From Gracilariopsis chorda (taxonomy: Eukaryota > Rhodophyta > Florideophyceae > Gracilariales > Gracilariaceae): a stretch of DNA of 64,000 bases. This document shows, in pieces, positions 44,499 to 54,753 of this stretch. How positions within the stretch are numbered: position 1 is the stretch's first letter; each line of letters starts with the position of its first letter. A model generated the notes under the pieces. That model made no database searches. It saw only the letters and a program-made list of their open reading frames with translations, and was not told the DNA's origin. The translations under genes were made by a program, and so were the position numbers. The stretch spans positions 620,001-684,000 of the forward strand of contig NBIV01000006.1 in the NCBI GenBank assembly GCA_003194525.1, written 5' to 3'.

Positions 44499-46465
44499 GT
44501 CTGACTCTGAAGTTGAGTCCGAAACCACCTCTGGTGTGAAAATCCCACGCTTCCATGCTAAACGTGGTGAGGATTATACGTTATGGCGACATCGTCTACG
44601 AGCTGCATGTCGCATCAAAGGAGTCTCGAATGTCATAATATCAGGCTCGGAGGGTTCATACAGTGCTACCACGACGCAGACGTCGGGCTCAAGCGCTCCG
44701 CAGACCACTCCCCGTGTACTTCCCAAACGAGAAAAGGCATGCGCAATCATAATATGCGCACTTGGGGATGCCCCTTGGGGTGTGGTAATGGACGTCAATG
44801 ATGACCCTGGGCGTATGCTCTAACTTCTTGATGTGAGGTATGCGTCTAATAGGACAGTGTCACGTATTACTGTACAGACACAGCTATTCCGAATGTCGTA
44901 TAATGGTCAGAATATGTCGGACTAATTGGACCAGTTTGCGTCCCTATTCTCTCAGCTAGACGGAATGGGGAAGGATGCTGCCATTCCCGAATCCCACAAG
45001 GCGCCAAAGCTATTAGCCTCTATTGATCCCAACTGCTCACTGGAGTCAACAGCTGCGGCACTTCGGACAAAGGACATCTCGGAATTGACATGGGACTACG
45101 TGGATACTACCCTCATAGACGAATACAATGCTCGCCAAATTGATTCAGCCGTTTCTGCTCATAGTCGCAAACGAATGAAGAGCAGAAGTAAGGGCAGTAG
45201 CCGTTCAAGTGGACACACCACATCGCCAAATGTTTACGACATTGATGCAAGTACATCAGATCCCAACTCATACGATGACTACAACGGGCGCGCTTATGCT
45301 ATTGCAGGCAAAAATAGTTATCATTGCAGCTTCTGTGACAGAGATGGTCACATGCAGGACCAATGTCACATGAATCCTGACAATCCAGACAATCACCCGC
45401 CTAAAGCTATCTTGGATAAACTCAAAACTAGTTCCATTCACAAACCCAAGCACTCCGGAAGTTCATGACGAAAGGATTCTAAGATTGAGATCGCTGCAAT
45501 GTCTGCTGAAAAGTCTGCAGTGGTGCCCCCTGTGTCTACTTCCATAGATACCTACGCAGACAGTGGCGCCACCTCCCATTTCTTCACTTGTGCTTCTGCG
45601 TTCGTCCAGAACACATTGGTTGACATACATCAAAGGACGATTAAGGTCGCTGACAACACTACAGTCTCTGCTACACAAAAAGGGGATGTAATACTGCCTT
45701 TTTCCGGAGGCTAACCTCAGGTTGACAGATGTACTTTTAGTCCCAGATTTGCGATACAACTTGGTTTCTGTAGGTCGAATGGCCGATAAAGGCATTCAGT
45801 CACTTTTCTGTGCGAATGAGGTTTGCGTTATACACGAAGATGGGTTAGAGATTGGATGTGGGCAACGTGACCTGTCATCTCATTTGTACACGCTGCCAAA
45901 TCCAATGGAGCATAACGACTTCGTTTCGCATAGATATGGTGTTAGTGCAAGGTTTCCTGATGTTGGGCAAAATCACCCGCAGGTTGGAGGAGCGCAAGTG
46001 TTTCACCAGAATGTTGGAGGAGTGCATGTGCATATTCAGAATTTGCATGCCAACAATGCCGAAGAGTACATTGCCCTCCAACACCCAACCACGAATGGTC
46101 TGCAGGGAATCATATTTTCATCTACCTACACCCCAGACCATAATGCCATTGCCGAGCGCATCAATGGCACAATGCAAGAAGCTGCTCGAGCTTTGCTGAT
46201 TCAGGCACACCGGCAAGAATGCTTATGGCCGTATGCATTGAAATATGATATTTGTACATGCCATAGATTTCTCCACTCTACCACAGGCCTGGATCTATAC
46301 CTTTTGGTTAGTGGTGGTAAGCCGTCGTTGAAGTATGCTAAAGCGTTTGGATGCACAGCATATATATTGAACATGAAACCAGACACAAGGTTCGGGTCTC
46401 GTGCACTTGAGGGAGTGTACAGGCAGGCTCCGGAGCATGGTGCTTCCCAGGAACTGGAGGAGGGG

Positions 46466-47257
46466 TGTCCATGTTAGCACATGGTCGAGTGCCTGGTAGT
46501 CCTGGGAGATCATGGTGCAGCACATGGAAAAAAAGTTCCATATAACGGAGGGCTGTTTTTGAGAGCTGCTTTGCAAAAAGGCATATGCCTGTGTTCCCAA
46601 ACCGAACGTAAAAGGAACATATGATTGGCTACTGCATATAATCATATGAAATGTAATGATTACAAGTGTTATGCATCGTATTGGTCATGGGCATGGAACT
46701 GGCCACTCGGCATAAGGTGAATAGGCATGATACTTAGGAATATGTGTGGCTACATCTGGTTTACAGGTACATGCAGGTGTTGCATATGTGCAGTTTTGCA
46801 TGTAAGCACGTGCCATGCACGCAACACACCTAGGGTATGTACATGGATGCGGTGGCATGTTAATTTGTGCTTTGTCATAATGATGATGATGCAAGTAAGT
46901 GTTTACAAAGTGCTGTCACATGATGGCACATTGTTGGCATGTCTGGTTCACTTGTATGCGTTGTTGTAATGTGTTGTAATGTTGTTATGCATGGTTGTAC
47001 TAAGCTGTAATCAGTGGGTGCAACCCTTATAGTGTTATGTTTGATTGTGATTGGTAGTATTGGAGGTCCCCACTTAGTGGTGTAGGGTTTTCTATAGTGG
47101 TAGTGCGCACTAGAAGTGCTATATAAGAATCTTAAGTTGCAGTACCAAGCAAACTCGTCCCGAAGCCTGGCAACCTTCATTCTTTATTTTCTTTCTTTCT
47201 TTCCTTTTCATTTCTGCCGAAGCGCAACATCATCTATCAACATCATTTCATATCAAA
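46466..47257 (+). repeat. LTR1 copy e, 3' LTR of element C
   Basis: It starts TGTCCATGTTAGCACATGG and ends TTTCATATCAAA. TATA box TATATAAG at 47120-47127. It directly abuts an inverted partial LTR1. Confidence 0.85.
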
Positions 47258-47523
47258 CCCATTGTCCATTCAAATTATGCCAAGTGGATCATGCTGTGCC
47301 TACAACTCATACAATGTATACCACTTGTAAACCACGTAATGCATATGGGCAAATGCAGTAGCCAATCATAAGCCCATTTCACGTTGGGTTCGAGCACACG
47401 CGCATATGCGGTTTTGCAACGGAGGTGCTCAAAAGTGCCCATCGTTATATGCAACTTTGTTTCCAAGTACTCTCCCATGAAGTCCTAGGGCTTCCAGGCA
47501 TTCGACCATCTGCCAACATCAAC
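47258..47523 (-). repeat. LTR1 copy f, partial, inverted
   Basis: Minus reading starts TGTTGATGTTGGCAGATGG at 47523 and runs about 265 bases into LTR1 before meeting copy e. It is followed outward by a + strand RT fragment, the same geometry as at 42734/42735. Confidence 0.78.
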
Positions 47524-48797
47524 ACACCCAGAGGTATGGTGAGGACTACTTAGAGCCGTATGCACCAGTTGTTTCGTTGAATTTGGTTCGCATATTCTTG
47601 TACCTGATGTTGTGCCTGCAGATGTTTATTGCCCAGGTTGACATAAATACGGCATTTCTTAATGGTTACCTCAAGGGAGACGTGTGAGTGATGTCACCGC
47701 GTGGCGTTCCGGGTCTCAAATCATGCTACAAACTGCTAAAGGCTATATACGGGCTTAAGGAGGCTCGTCTTCCATGGCATACGAAGTTCAGTACAGACAT
47801 TAAAGGCATAGGTTTTGAAGAATTACCCAGTGCACCGTGTGTTTTCAAGCGGAAATTACCCGCTAATACTTATGCATACATCCTGGTATATGTGGATGAC
47901 CTTCTCATATTTACGCTTTATGCAAAACAACGTTCTCACATATTGGAGGAGCTCTAGTCGTTGTATGACCTACGCGTTGAGACTCGTGTCAGAATGTATC
48001 CTGGTGTTGAGTTAATCTGGAACATGAACTCCAATGACCAACTGCTAATTGTAAAACTTGGACAGCCGTTGTATATCAGTGGCATGTTACGGCGGTTTGG
48101 ACTTGAGTATAGCAAGCCTTCACGGAGCCCAATGTTGGAATCCTTTTTTTTTCACTTGATGTGGAGCAGGATGAGTCACCGTATGAAGTCCAGTTGTATC
48201 AGCAGATGATGGAGTCTCTGCTGTACCTGGCATTACGCACCCGTTTGGACATATTGGCAGCTGTACGTATCCTAGCACGCTTTCAGAAAGCACCAACTCG
48301 ATATTATCATCGAGTGGTGAAGCGCATTCTGAGGTATTTACGTGGCACTACTCACCATGGACTTGTGTATCACTCTGGGAACCTCCTGCTAAATGTTTAT
48401 ATTGACTCTGGTTACGCAGGTGATACCACTGATCGGAAGTCTTTATCTGGGTTTATGGTCAAACTTGGGTCATGTGTTTGTTTCTACGGTGCCGGTAAGC
48501 AGGCATCGGTGGGATTGTGTACAGGTGAGTCTGAGTACTAGGCATTAGTTATGACAACTCAAGAGCTAATGTGGATATCTCGAGTACTTGCAGAATGTGG
48601 ACTATTGGTTAATGATAGTACTCTACTACGCTCAGACAACCAATGTGCGATTGAGTGGGCCATTGGTGAGCGTTGCCGCTCTGGACGTGCCAAAAACATT
48701 GACGTGAAAAAACACTTTATCCGGGACTTGGTCATAAGCAAGGTGATAAGTGTGGAGTATGTGCCAATTGAGGAGAACGATGCTGACATATTCATTA
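47524..48797 (+). pseudogene. Copia RT-RNase H fragment, element D
   Basis: Reading YGEDYLEPYAPVVSLNLVRI, FIAQVDINTAFLNGYL, KAIYGLKEARLPWHTKF, ILVYVDDLLIF (YVDD intact), LYQQMMESLLYLALRTRLDI, RNase H with DSGYAGDTTDRKS, CTGESEY, RSDNQCAIEWAIGERC and EENDADIF. Stops at about 47685 and 47955, a shift near 48150 and a stop at 48539. It ends where LTR3 begins. Confidence 0.87.
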
Positions 48798-49586
48798 TTT
48801 GCAGTAGTACCTGTGATGTCACTGAAAACCAAATGTTCCGGGGAGCATGGGCTGTTTTGGAGGGTACCTCTGCAAAAGCGCATATGCGCGTGTGCGCGAA
48901 GCCAACGTGAAAATGGCTTCTGATTGGCTACTGCAAATGTACATATGCAACGTGGTGCGTACAAGTGGTATGGCATAACTGGATCGGTTGGACACACCCA
49001 CGTGTCCAGCTACTACAGTGGTCACAGTGTACGTTGTGTGCAGGGGATACTGGTGAAGTGGTTGACACCTGGTACAAGTGATACGGCAGTGGTTGGTACA
49101 ATGGTAAGGTGCGCATGCACTGTCAACAGGTTTACACATGCACGGGTATACTGATGACGTGGGTGTTGTGTGCATTGCCACTTGATGCATTGCCACTTGA
49201 TGCATTGCCACTTGATGACATGGCACTAACACCACAGGTTACGTGCCGACTTACCGTGACGTGTTGGCATGTGCTGGCGTGTGTTGGAGTCGTGAATTTG
49301 TGCCCTGTCATGGTCATTTGTATGCACGTAACTATTACGGAACGTTGGTGCGTTGGTGTGCGTTGATGTAATGAGGTTGTGCTGAGCTGGCTATGTCATG
49401 TTAGATGATAATTGGTAGTGTTGAGTGTCCCTGCTTATTGGTTTAGGTTTTACTTGTAGTTGATGTTCCCGCGCAATTCGATTTTAGAGTGGTATATAAG
49501 ATGTGCCTGAAGGACCTCCAAGTAAATCCAAGTCAGAGCTGGCGAACTTCCCTTCCATCCCCTCAACGTCCTTACAACTTTCAAAA
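48798..49586 (+). repeat. LTR3, 5' LTR of the chimeric element E
   Basis: It begins near GCAGTAGTACCTGTGATG and ends CTTTCAAAA before the primer site. TATA box TATATAAG at 49493-49500. It contains a short tandem GCATTGCCACTTGAT repeat (about 49174-49215). The second copy is at 62754-63532. Confidence 0.87.
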
Positions 49587-49600
49587 GGTTATGGGCCCAG
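49587..49600 (+). other. Primer binding site, initiator tRNA-Met anticodon stem-loop
   Basis: GGTTATGGGCCCAG immediately after LTR3. The same site is used by the LTR1 elements. Confidence 0.85.
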
Positions 49601-50838
49601 CCCCGCTGACCGCTGCCGCTATCCCTTTTCCTTATCGCTCGTCTGTCGCCGCTCTCCCTCACCGCCGTTCATCCGTTTCGCCGTTGTTGCCTCTTTCGTC
49701 GTTGCGTCGGGTGTCTTGATCCCATTGTTGGTCGGTGTTGGTCATTCTCCTTTGGTTTGCGTTCCTCCCTGAGGGCGTTGTGGTGGTAGTGGTGTGACGT
49801 TTACTTCCTATCGTTGTTGAGTTGGGCCTCCGTTGTTGCCCGTGTTGTCGATCGCTATCTACTTTGTGTGTGACACTCCCTCTATCTTGTGTTTTGGGAT
49901 CCCCGAGTCGTTTGTCGGGTCGTATCCGTGAGGTCGAGTCGGTCTAGTTTCGAAGTCTGGGCTCCGTGATCGTGTGCTCAGCAGTTGTTTGTTTTCCGTG
50001 TTTCTTAATCATCATCTGGTGTCCAGTGCGACGAGCGGTTGATCCGGGTTACTTTGGGTGATTCCAGGTATCCGGGGACGTGAGCCTGGCGGCTTGAACC
50101 AAAGCGGGTGTACTGTCGAGCGGCTTCCCACGGGTCCATTTGGAAAGATAACGGTGACGGTCGTTAAGACCTGGTAAGTTCAGCGGGTGCATCTGTGGAC
50201 GGGATGCCGTGGCGTACTGCGCTGGTGCGGGTGATTGAATTATTTGTTTTGATCCTGACTGCGTGTCGGGATTCTTGGGCTGGTGCGAAGGTATTCCATA
50301 ACGAGCTTTTGATCCGTGCATCTGACCCTTGGGCGTTTGTGCGGGGAGGCGACGTGGCGTAGGCTGACCTCCTTCTTAGGATCAGGCCGCGTGTGACCTT
50401 AAGTGGTTGCGCGTTAGCAGCGTACTTTGGTTTCCATAGTAGCTTCAGTTTCGAGGTCGCGCAAGTTCTTGCAAGAGGCCAGAAAGGGTTATACTTGGTG
50501 AAGGCATATCTTGGGTCATTAACCATCCTCTGGAAGCCTCGTAGAGATCGACACATCTTCTCCTTAGACGTAGGAGAAGGCAGACGGAGGACGACGTCTT
50601 GTACCCGGAGCATCTCCAGGGGCCAGGGGTCCAACACCCTAGGGTAGCGGAGGTAGTATCTCCCGTCAGTGCGCCCGAATTTGAAGTTTTGTTGTTGTTG
50701 TTGTCGTTGTTTTTGTTGTTATTGTTGTCGTTGTTGCAATTTTCGTACTACTTAAGTGCCGTAGGTCTTTCATCGCACCTGTGCTGTTTGTTGACATCTA
50801 CCAAGCATGGTTTCATTCGGTGGCATCAAGATTGAAAG
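49601..50838 (+). other. Long leader of element E
   Basis: About 1.2 kb between primer site and gag. No ORF is supported. It contains a region resembling the LTR1 leaders (from about 50490, GGTGAAGGCATATC onward) and a TTG/TCG microsatellite at 50691-50737. Confidence 0.7.
50619..50674 (+). promoter_or_regulatory. Conserved copia leader motif, copy 5
   Basis: CCAGGGGTCCAACACC, CTAGGGTAGCGGAGGTAG, TATCTCCCGTCAGTGCGCC, in the leader of a different copia lineage, about 1.03 kb after the primer site. Confidence 0.6.
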
Positions 50839-52956
50839 ATGGGCGAGGATAACTTCCATGTATGGAAGCAAAAGGCTGAGTTGCTGCTTGCACTCAAGGA
50901 CCTCGATGACCATCTTGAATCAACCAGGCCTACGGAAGATGACGAGTTGTCAGCACGAAAGAAGAAAGAGGCCAAGGCCAGGGCTCTTATTGGTCTCAGC
51001 ATTAGTGATGAGCATTTGGACCACGTGAGGGATACCGAGAATGCTGCGGAAATGTGGAAAGCCATTTGCGATGTGTTTCAGCGTAAAAGGCTGCTCAACC
51101 GAATCAATGCAAGACGTGCCTTCTACACGGCCAAGATGCGAGATGATGAGAAAATGGTACACTTCATCAATCGTGTTCGTCATCTTGCATCGGATCTGAA
51201 GAGCATGGACGTAGTGGTTGAAGAAGAATACATCGCTATGGCAATCCTATGTGGCCTGCCAGACCGTTTCGAACACCTCATTGTCGCTATTGACACCACG
51301 ATTGATGATCGCAAACTCGATTTAGAGTTTTTGAAGAGTCATTTGCTGCAAGAGGAACAGTGAATGAACGATCGTGCCAAGGAGGAGTCCGGAAGTGACA
51401 CGGCTTTGGTCGGTGCGCAGTCACGAAAGAAGTCCATGGTGTGCTACTACGGTGGTAAGAAGGGGCATATCCAGAGAAACTGTTTCAAGAGACAACGTGA
51501 CGAAGCTAGCAAAGAGCAGAGTGCTGCCGCAAACCCAGCTGTGCAGACCGATCTCGGCAACGAGAAACGAGGATGTGACAGTGACTCTGACTTGTTTGTC
51601 TCATTGCGACAGGTTCTGTGGAAGAAAGTATCAGTGACTGGATCATTTACTCTGGTGCCACCGCCCATATGACGTATGACGAGTCCATGTTTGACAGTTA
51701 TAGCAAGAGAGAGTCTGCCAGTGTGAGCATCGGTAGTGGCTCGAAGCTGGAGTCTCTTGGTCATGGCAGTGTCCACCTCGATCTCGCTGTTGAAGGGCGT
51801 AAGAGCAAGTGCCGGTTGGGTGAAGTAGTGCGCGTACCGAATCTAAGGTATCATCTGCTGTCAGTATCTCCGATGTGTGACCTTGGTGCGCGAGTGGTGT
51901 TTGACAAAACCAAAGTATGTGTATACAAAGGCAACACCATGATCGCCCAGGGCCGTCGCATCAAAGGACTGTACTACCTATGTACCGCGATTGAAGTACC
52001 AAAAGACATGGACAACGCACTTGTGACTGACCTGTCACTATAGCAAGCTCGAATGGCTCATGTGAATGTGGATGGTATCAAACATATGGCTCGTAACAGT
52101 GTTGTGTCAGGGCTGAATGTGAACTTGAATCAATCGATAGATGTGTGTGACTCTTTTGTAGTGGGAAAATCTATACGTGCTCCAACTCTCAAGGAAGGGG
52201 GGTAACGGGCTTCGCACCCATTGGACCTAGTGCATTCGGAGATTTGTGGTCCAATCCAAGTAGGTTCCTTGGGAAGTTCACGCTACTTCGTCACATTCAT
52301 CGATGATCACTCCCCCGTTTTTGCTTCTTGTACATGCTCAAGACCAAGGATGAGGTGTTCCCCGTGTTCGTGAAGTGGCTCAAGATGGTTCAAAATCAGA
52401 TTGACCGACATGTGAAAACCATCACCGCACGTGAGTCTGTGCTACATGCGTCACGCACAGACAATGCTGGTGAATATTTGCCAAAGAAGTTTTCACAAGA
52501 GCTTGAACGTCACAGTATTGAACATCAGCGAACGGTGCCTTACAATCCACATCAGAATGGTCTGGCCGAATGGTTCAACCGAATACTCATGGACTTGGTG
52601 AGATCGATGCTGCATCACAAGAAACTGCCAAAGAGCTTCTGGGCTGAAGCATTGAAGTTTGCTGTGTATGTGCGCATTCGAGTTACCTGCAAGGCCCTTC
52701 CGAGTGACGTGACACCACTCGAGATGTGGAGTGGATATGAACCTGACTTGAGCAATCTGCGTGTGTTCGGTAGCTGGTGCTGGTACAAAGTGGTGGACCA
52801 CAAGCTGAAGAAGCTGGAGCAACGTGCCGTGGAGGCGATCTTTATTGGGTACACATCTGGATCGAACGGTTATAAACTGTGGGATGCGCAAAAGAAGAAG
52901 GTGGTTGTGTCGAGGGATGTGAGGTTTGACGAATGTAGTGGTTCAGATCAAGATAC
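50839..52956 (+). pseudogene. Copia gag-PR-INT of a second lineage, 5' module of chimeric element E
   Basis: Gag starts MGEDNFHVWKQKAELLLALK, the UBN2-type gag opening of plant-like copia, followed by KRLLNRINARRAFYTAKM and LPDRFEHL. A TGA lies at 51361. The zinc knuckle CYYGGKKGHIQRNC has lost its second Cys. After a shift near 51620 the protease reads WIIYSGATAHM, with the catalytic Asp changed to Tyr. Pre-integrase and integrase follow across stops at 52041 and about 52203 and a shift near 52315: ICGPIQVGSLG, FIDDHS, RTDNAGEYL, PYNPHQNGLAEWFNRIL, FGSWCWYKV, EAIFIGYTSGSNGYKLWDAQ. At about 52957 the frame passes directly into a module of element C type. Confidence 0.88.
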
Positions 52957-54049
52957 TGACAATCCAGACAATCACCTGCTTAAAGCTATCTTGGAGAAAC
53001 TCAAAACTAGTTCCAGTCACAAACCCAAGCACTCCGGAAGGTCATCACGAAAGGATTCTAAGATTGAGATCGCTGCAATGGCTGCTGAAAAGTCTGCAGT
53101 GGTGCCCCCTGCGTCTACTCTCATAGACACCTACGCAGACAGTGGTGCCACATCCCACTTCTTCAGTTGTGCTTCTGCGTTCGTCCCGAACACATTGATT
53201 GACATAGAACTAAGAACGATTAAGGTCGCTGACAACATTACGGTCTTCGCTACACAAAAAGGGGATGTAATACTTCCTTTTTCGAAGACTAACCTCAGGT
53301 TGACAGATGTACGTCTAGTCCCGGATCTTGGATACAACTTGGTGTCTGTAGGTCTTATGGCCGATAAAGGCATTCAGTCCCTTTCCTGTACGAATAAGGT
53401 TTGCGTTATACACGACGATGGGTTAGAGATTGGATGTGGGCAGCGTGACATGTCCTCTCGTTTGTACACGCTGCCAAATCCGATTGAGCATAACGACTTC
53501 GTTTTGCATAGCTATGGTGTTAGTGCAGTGTTTCCTGATGTTGGGCAAAATCTCCCGCAGGTCGGAGGAGCGCACGTGTTACCTCAGAATGTTGGAGGAG
53601 CGCATGTGCATATTCAGAATTTGCATGCAAACAATGCCGAAGAGTACATTGCTCTCCAAGACCCAACCACGAATGGTCTGCAGGGAATCATATTTTCACC
53701 TCCCTATACCCCAGACCATACTGCCATTGCCGAGCGCATCAATCGCACAATGCAAGAAGCTGCTCGAGCTTTGCTGATTCAGGCACACTGGGAAGAATGC
53801 TTATGGCCGTATGCATTGAAATATGATATTTGTATATGCGATAGATTTCTCCACTCTACCATAGGCCTGGATCTATACCTTTTGGTTGGTGGTAGTAAGC
53901 CGTCGTCGAAGTATGCTAAAGCGTTTGGATGCGCAGCATATATATTGAAAATGAACCCAGACACCAAGATCGAGTCTCGTGCACTTGAGGGAGTGTAATT
54001 GCAGACTCTGGAGCATGGTGCTTCCCAGGAACTCGAGGAGGAGTGTTGA
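52957..54049 (+). pseudogene. 3' module of chimeric element E, copy of the element C derivative
   Basis: From DNPDNHLLKAILEKLKTS the sequence is the C-terminal gag tail, protease YADSGATSHFFSC, YTLPNPIEHNDF, the GAHVLPQNVGGAHVHIQ repeat, LHANNAEEYIAL, AIAERINRTMQEA and TLEHGASQELEEEC-stop. It shares both internal deletions with 45365-46471. It lies in the same open frame as the upstream lineage-2 integrase (52328-53998). The final Cys-stop overlaps the first six bases of LTR1. Confidence 0.9.
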
Positions 54050-54646
54050 TGTTTGCACATGGTCGAGTGCCTGGTAGTCCTGGGACATCATGGTGAAGCA
54101 CTTCGAAACAAAGTTTTATATAACGGAGGGATGTTTTTGGGACCTGCTCTACAAAAGCGAGTATGCGTGTGTTCTCAAACCCAACGTGAAACGGGCATAG
54201 GATTGGCTACTACAAATACTCATATGCAACGTATTGGTTACAAGTGTTATGCATTCTATGGGTCCTGGTCACTGAACCGGCCACTTGTCATAAGGTGAAT
54301 GAGCATTGTAATGAAGAATATGTGTGGCTACATGTGGTTTGCAGGTATATGGAAGTGTTTGATGTGTGCGGTTGTGCAAGCAAGCACGTGCCATGCACGC
54401 AACACAGCTAGGATATGTACATGGATGCGGTGACATGTGTATTTGTGCATGGTCATTGTCATGATGATGCGAGGAAGTGTTTATACAGTGCTGCAATATG
54501 CTGGCACATTGTTGGCATGTCCGGTTCACTTATTGTGCGTTGTTGGCTGCTTGATTCACTTGGTCTGCATTGTTGTAATGTGTTGTTATGTTGTTATGCA
54601 TGGTTGTACATAGCTGTAATCATTTTGTGCAACCCTTATTGTGTTA
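54044..54646 (+). repeat. LTR1 copy g, 5' part, 3' LTR of element E split by a Helitron
   Basis: TGTTGATGTTTGCACATGG at 54044 to TTATTGTGTTA at 54646. The remainder continues at 60776 (TGTCTGTTTGTGATTGG), colinear with uninterrupted LTR1 copies (TGTTTGATTGTGATTGG). Confidence 0.88.
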
Positions 54647-54658
54647 CAAGGAAAAGCG

Positions 54659-54699
54659 ACCTTTGGCCGCAGGCGGCGCTTCGCGCCACGGTCAAAGGT
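54659..54699 (-). other. 3'-terminal Helitron hairpin
   Basis: ACCTTTGGCCG (54659-54669) pairs with CGGTCAAAGGT (54689-54699) with one G-T pair. The loop itself can fold through GGCG/CGCC. It lies 12 bases inside the 3' terminus, the usual place for the Helitron termination hairpin. Confidence 0.87.
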
Positions 54700-54753
54700 T
54701 GCATAAGATATCTGCACAAATTATGGTTTACGCATATACTAAACTATGTCAAA

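Larger units (their letters stand above)
44118..46471 (+). pseudogene. Non-autonomous copia derivative, element C: gag-PR-deleted INT, no RT/RNase H
   Basis: The gag ATG at 44118 is separated from the rest (SDSEVESETTSGVKIP, from 44502) by a 374-bp insertion. Gag, a good zinc knuckle (CSFCDRDGHMQDQC) and protease YADSGATSHF follow, with stops at 44821, about 44923 and about 45466 and a frameshift near 45713. Then the polyprotein jumps from YTLPNPMEH to a short GAQVFHQNVGG repeat and LHANNAEEYIAL. The integrase zinc domain and first catalytic Asp are gone and HSDN has become HANN. After ALEGVY the frame jumps to ASQELEEG and the 3' LTR, so RT and RNase H are deleted. The same deletions recur at 52957-54049. 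Confidence 0.88.

Noticed and set aside
48924-49366. Frames in the LTR3 region, repeated at 62882-63195
   Set aside because: Both sit inside LTR3 copies; the shared peptide reflects repeat DNA, not a gene.
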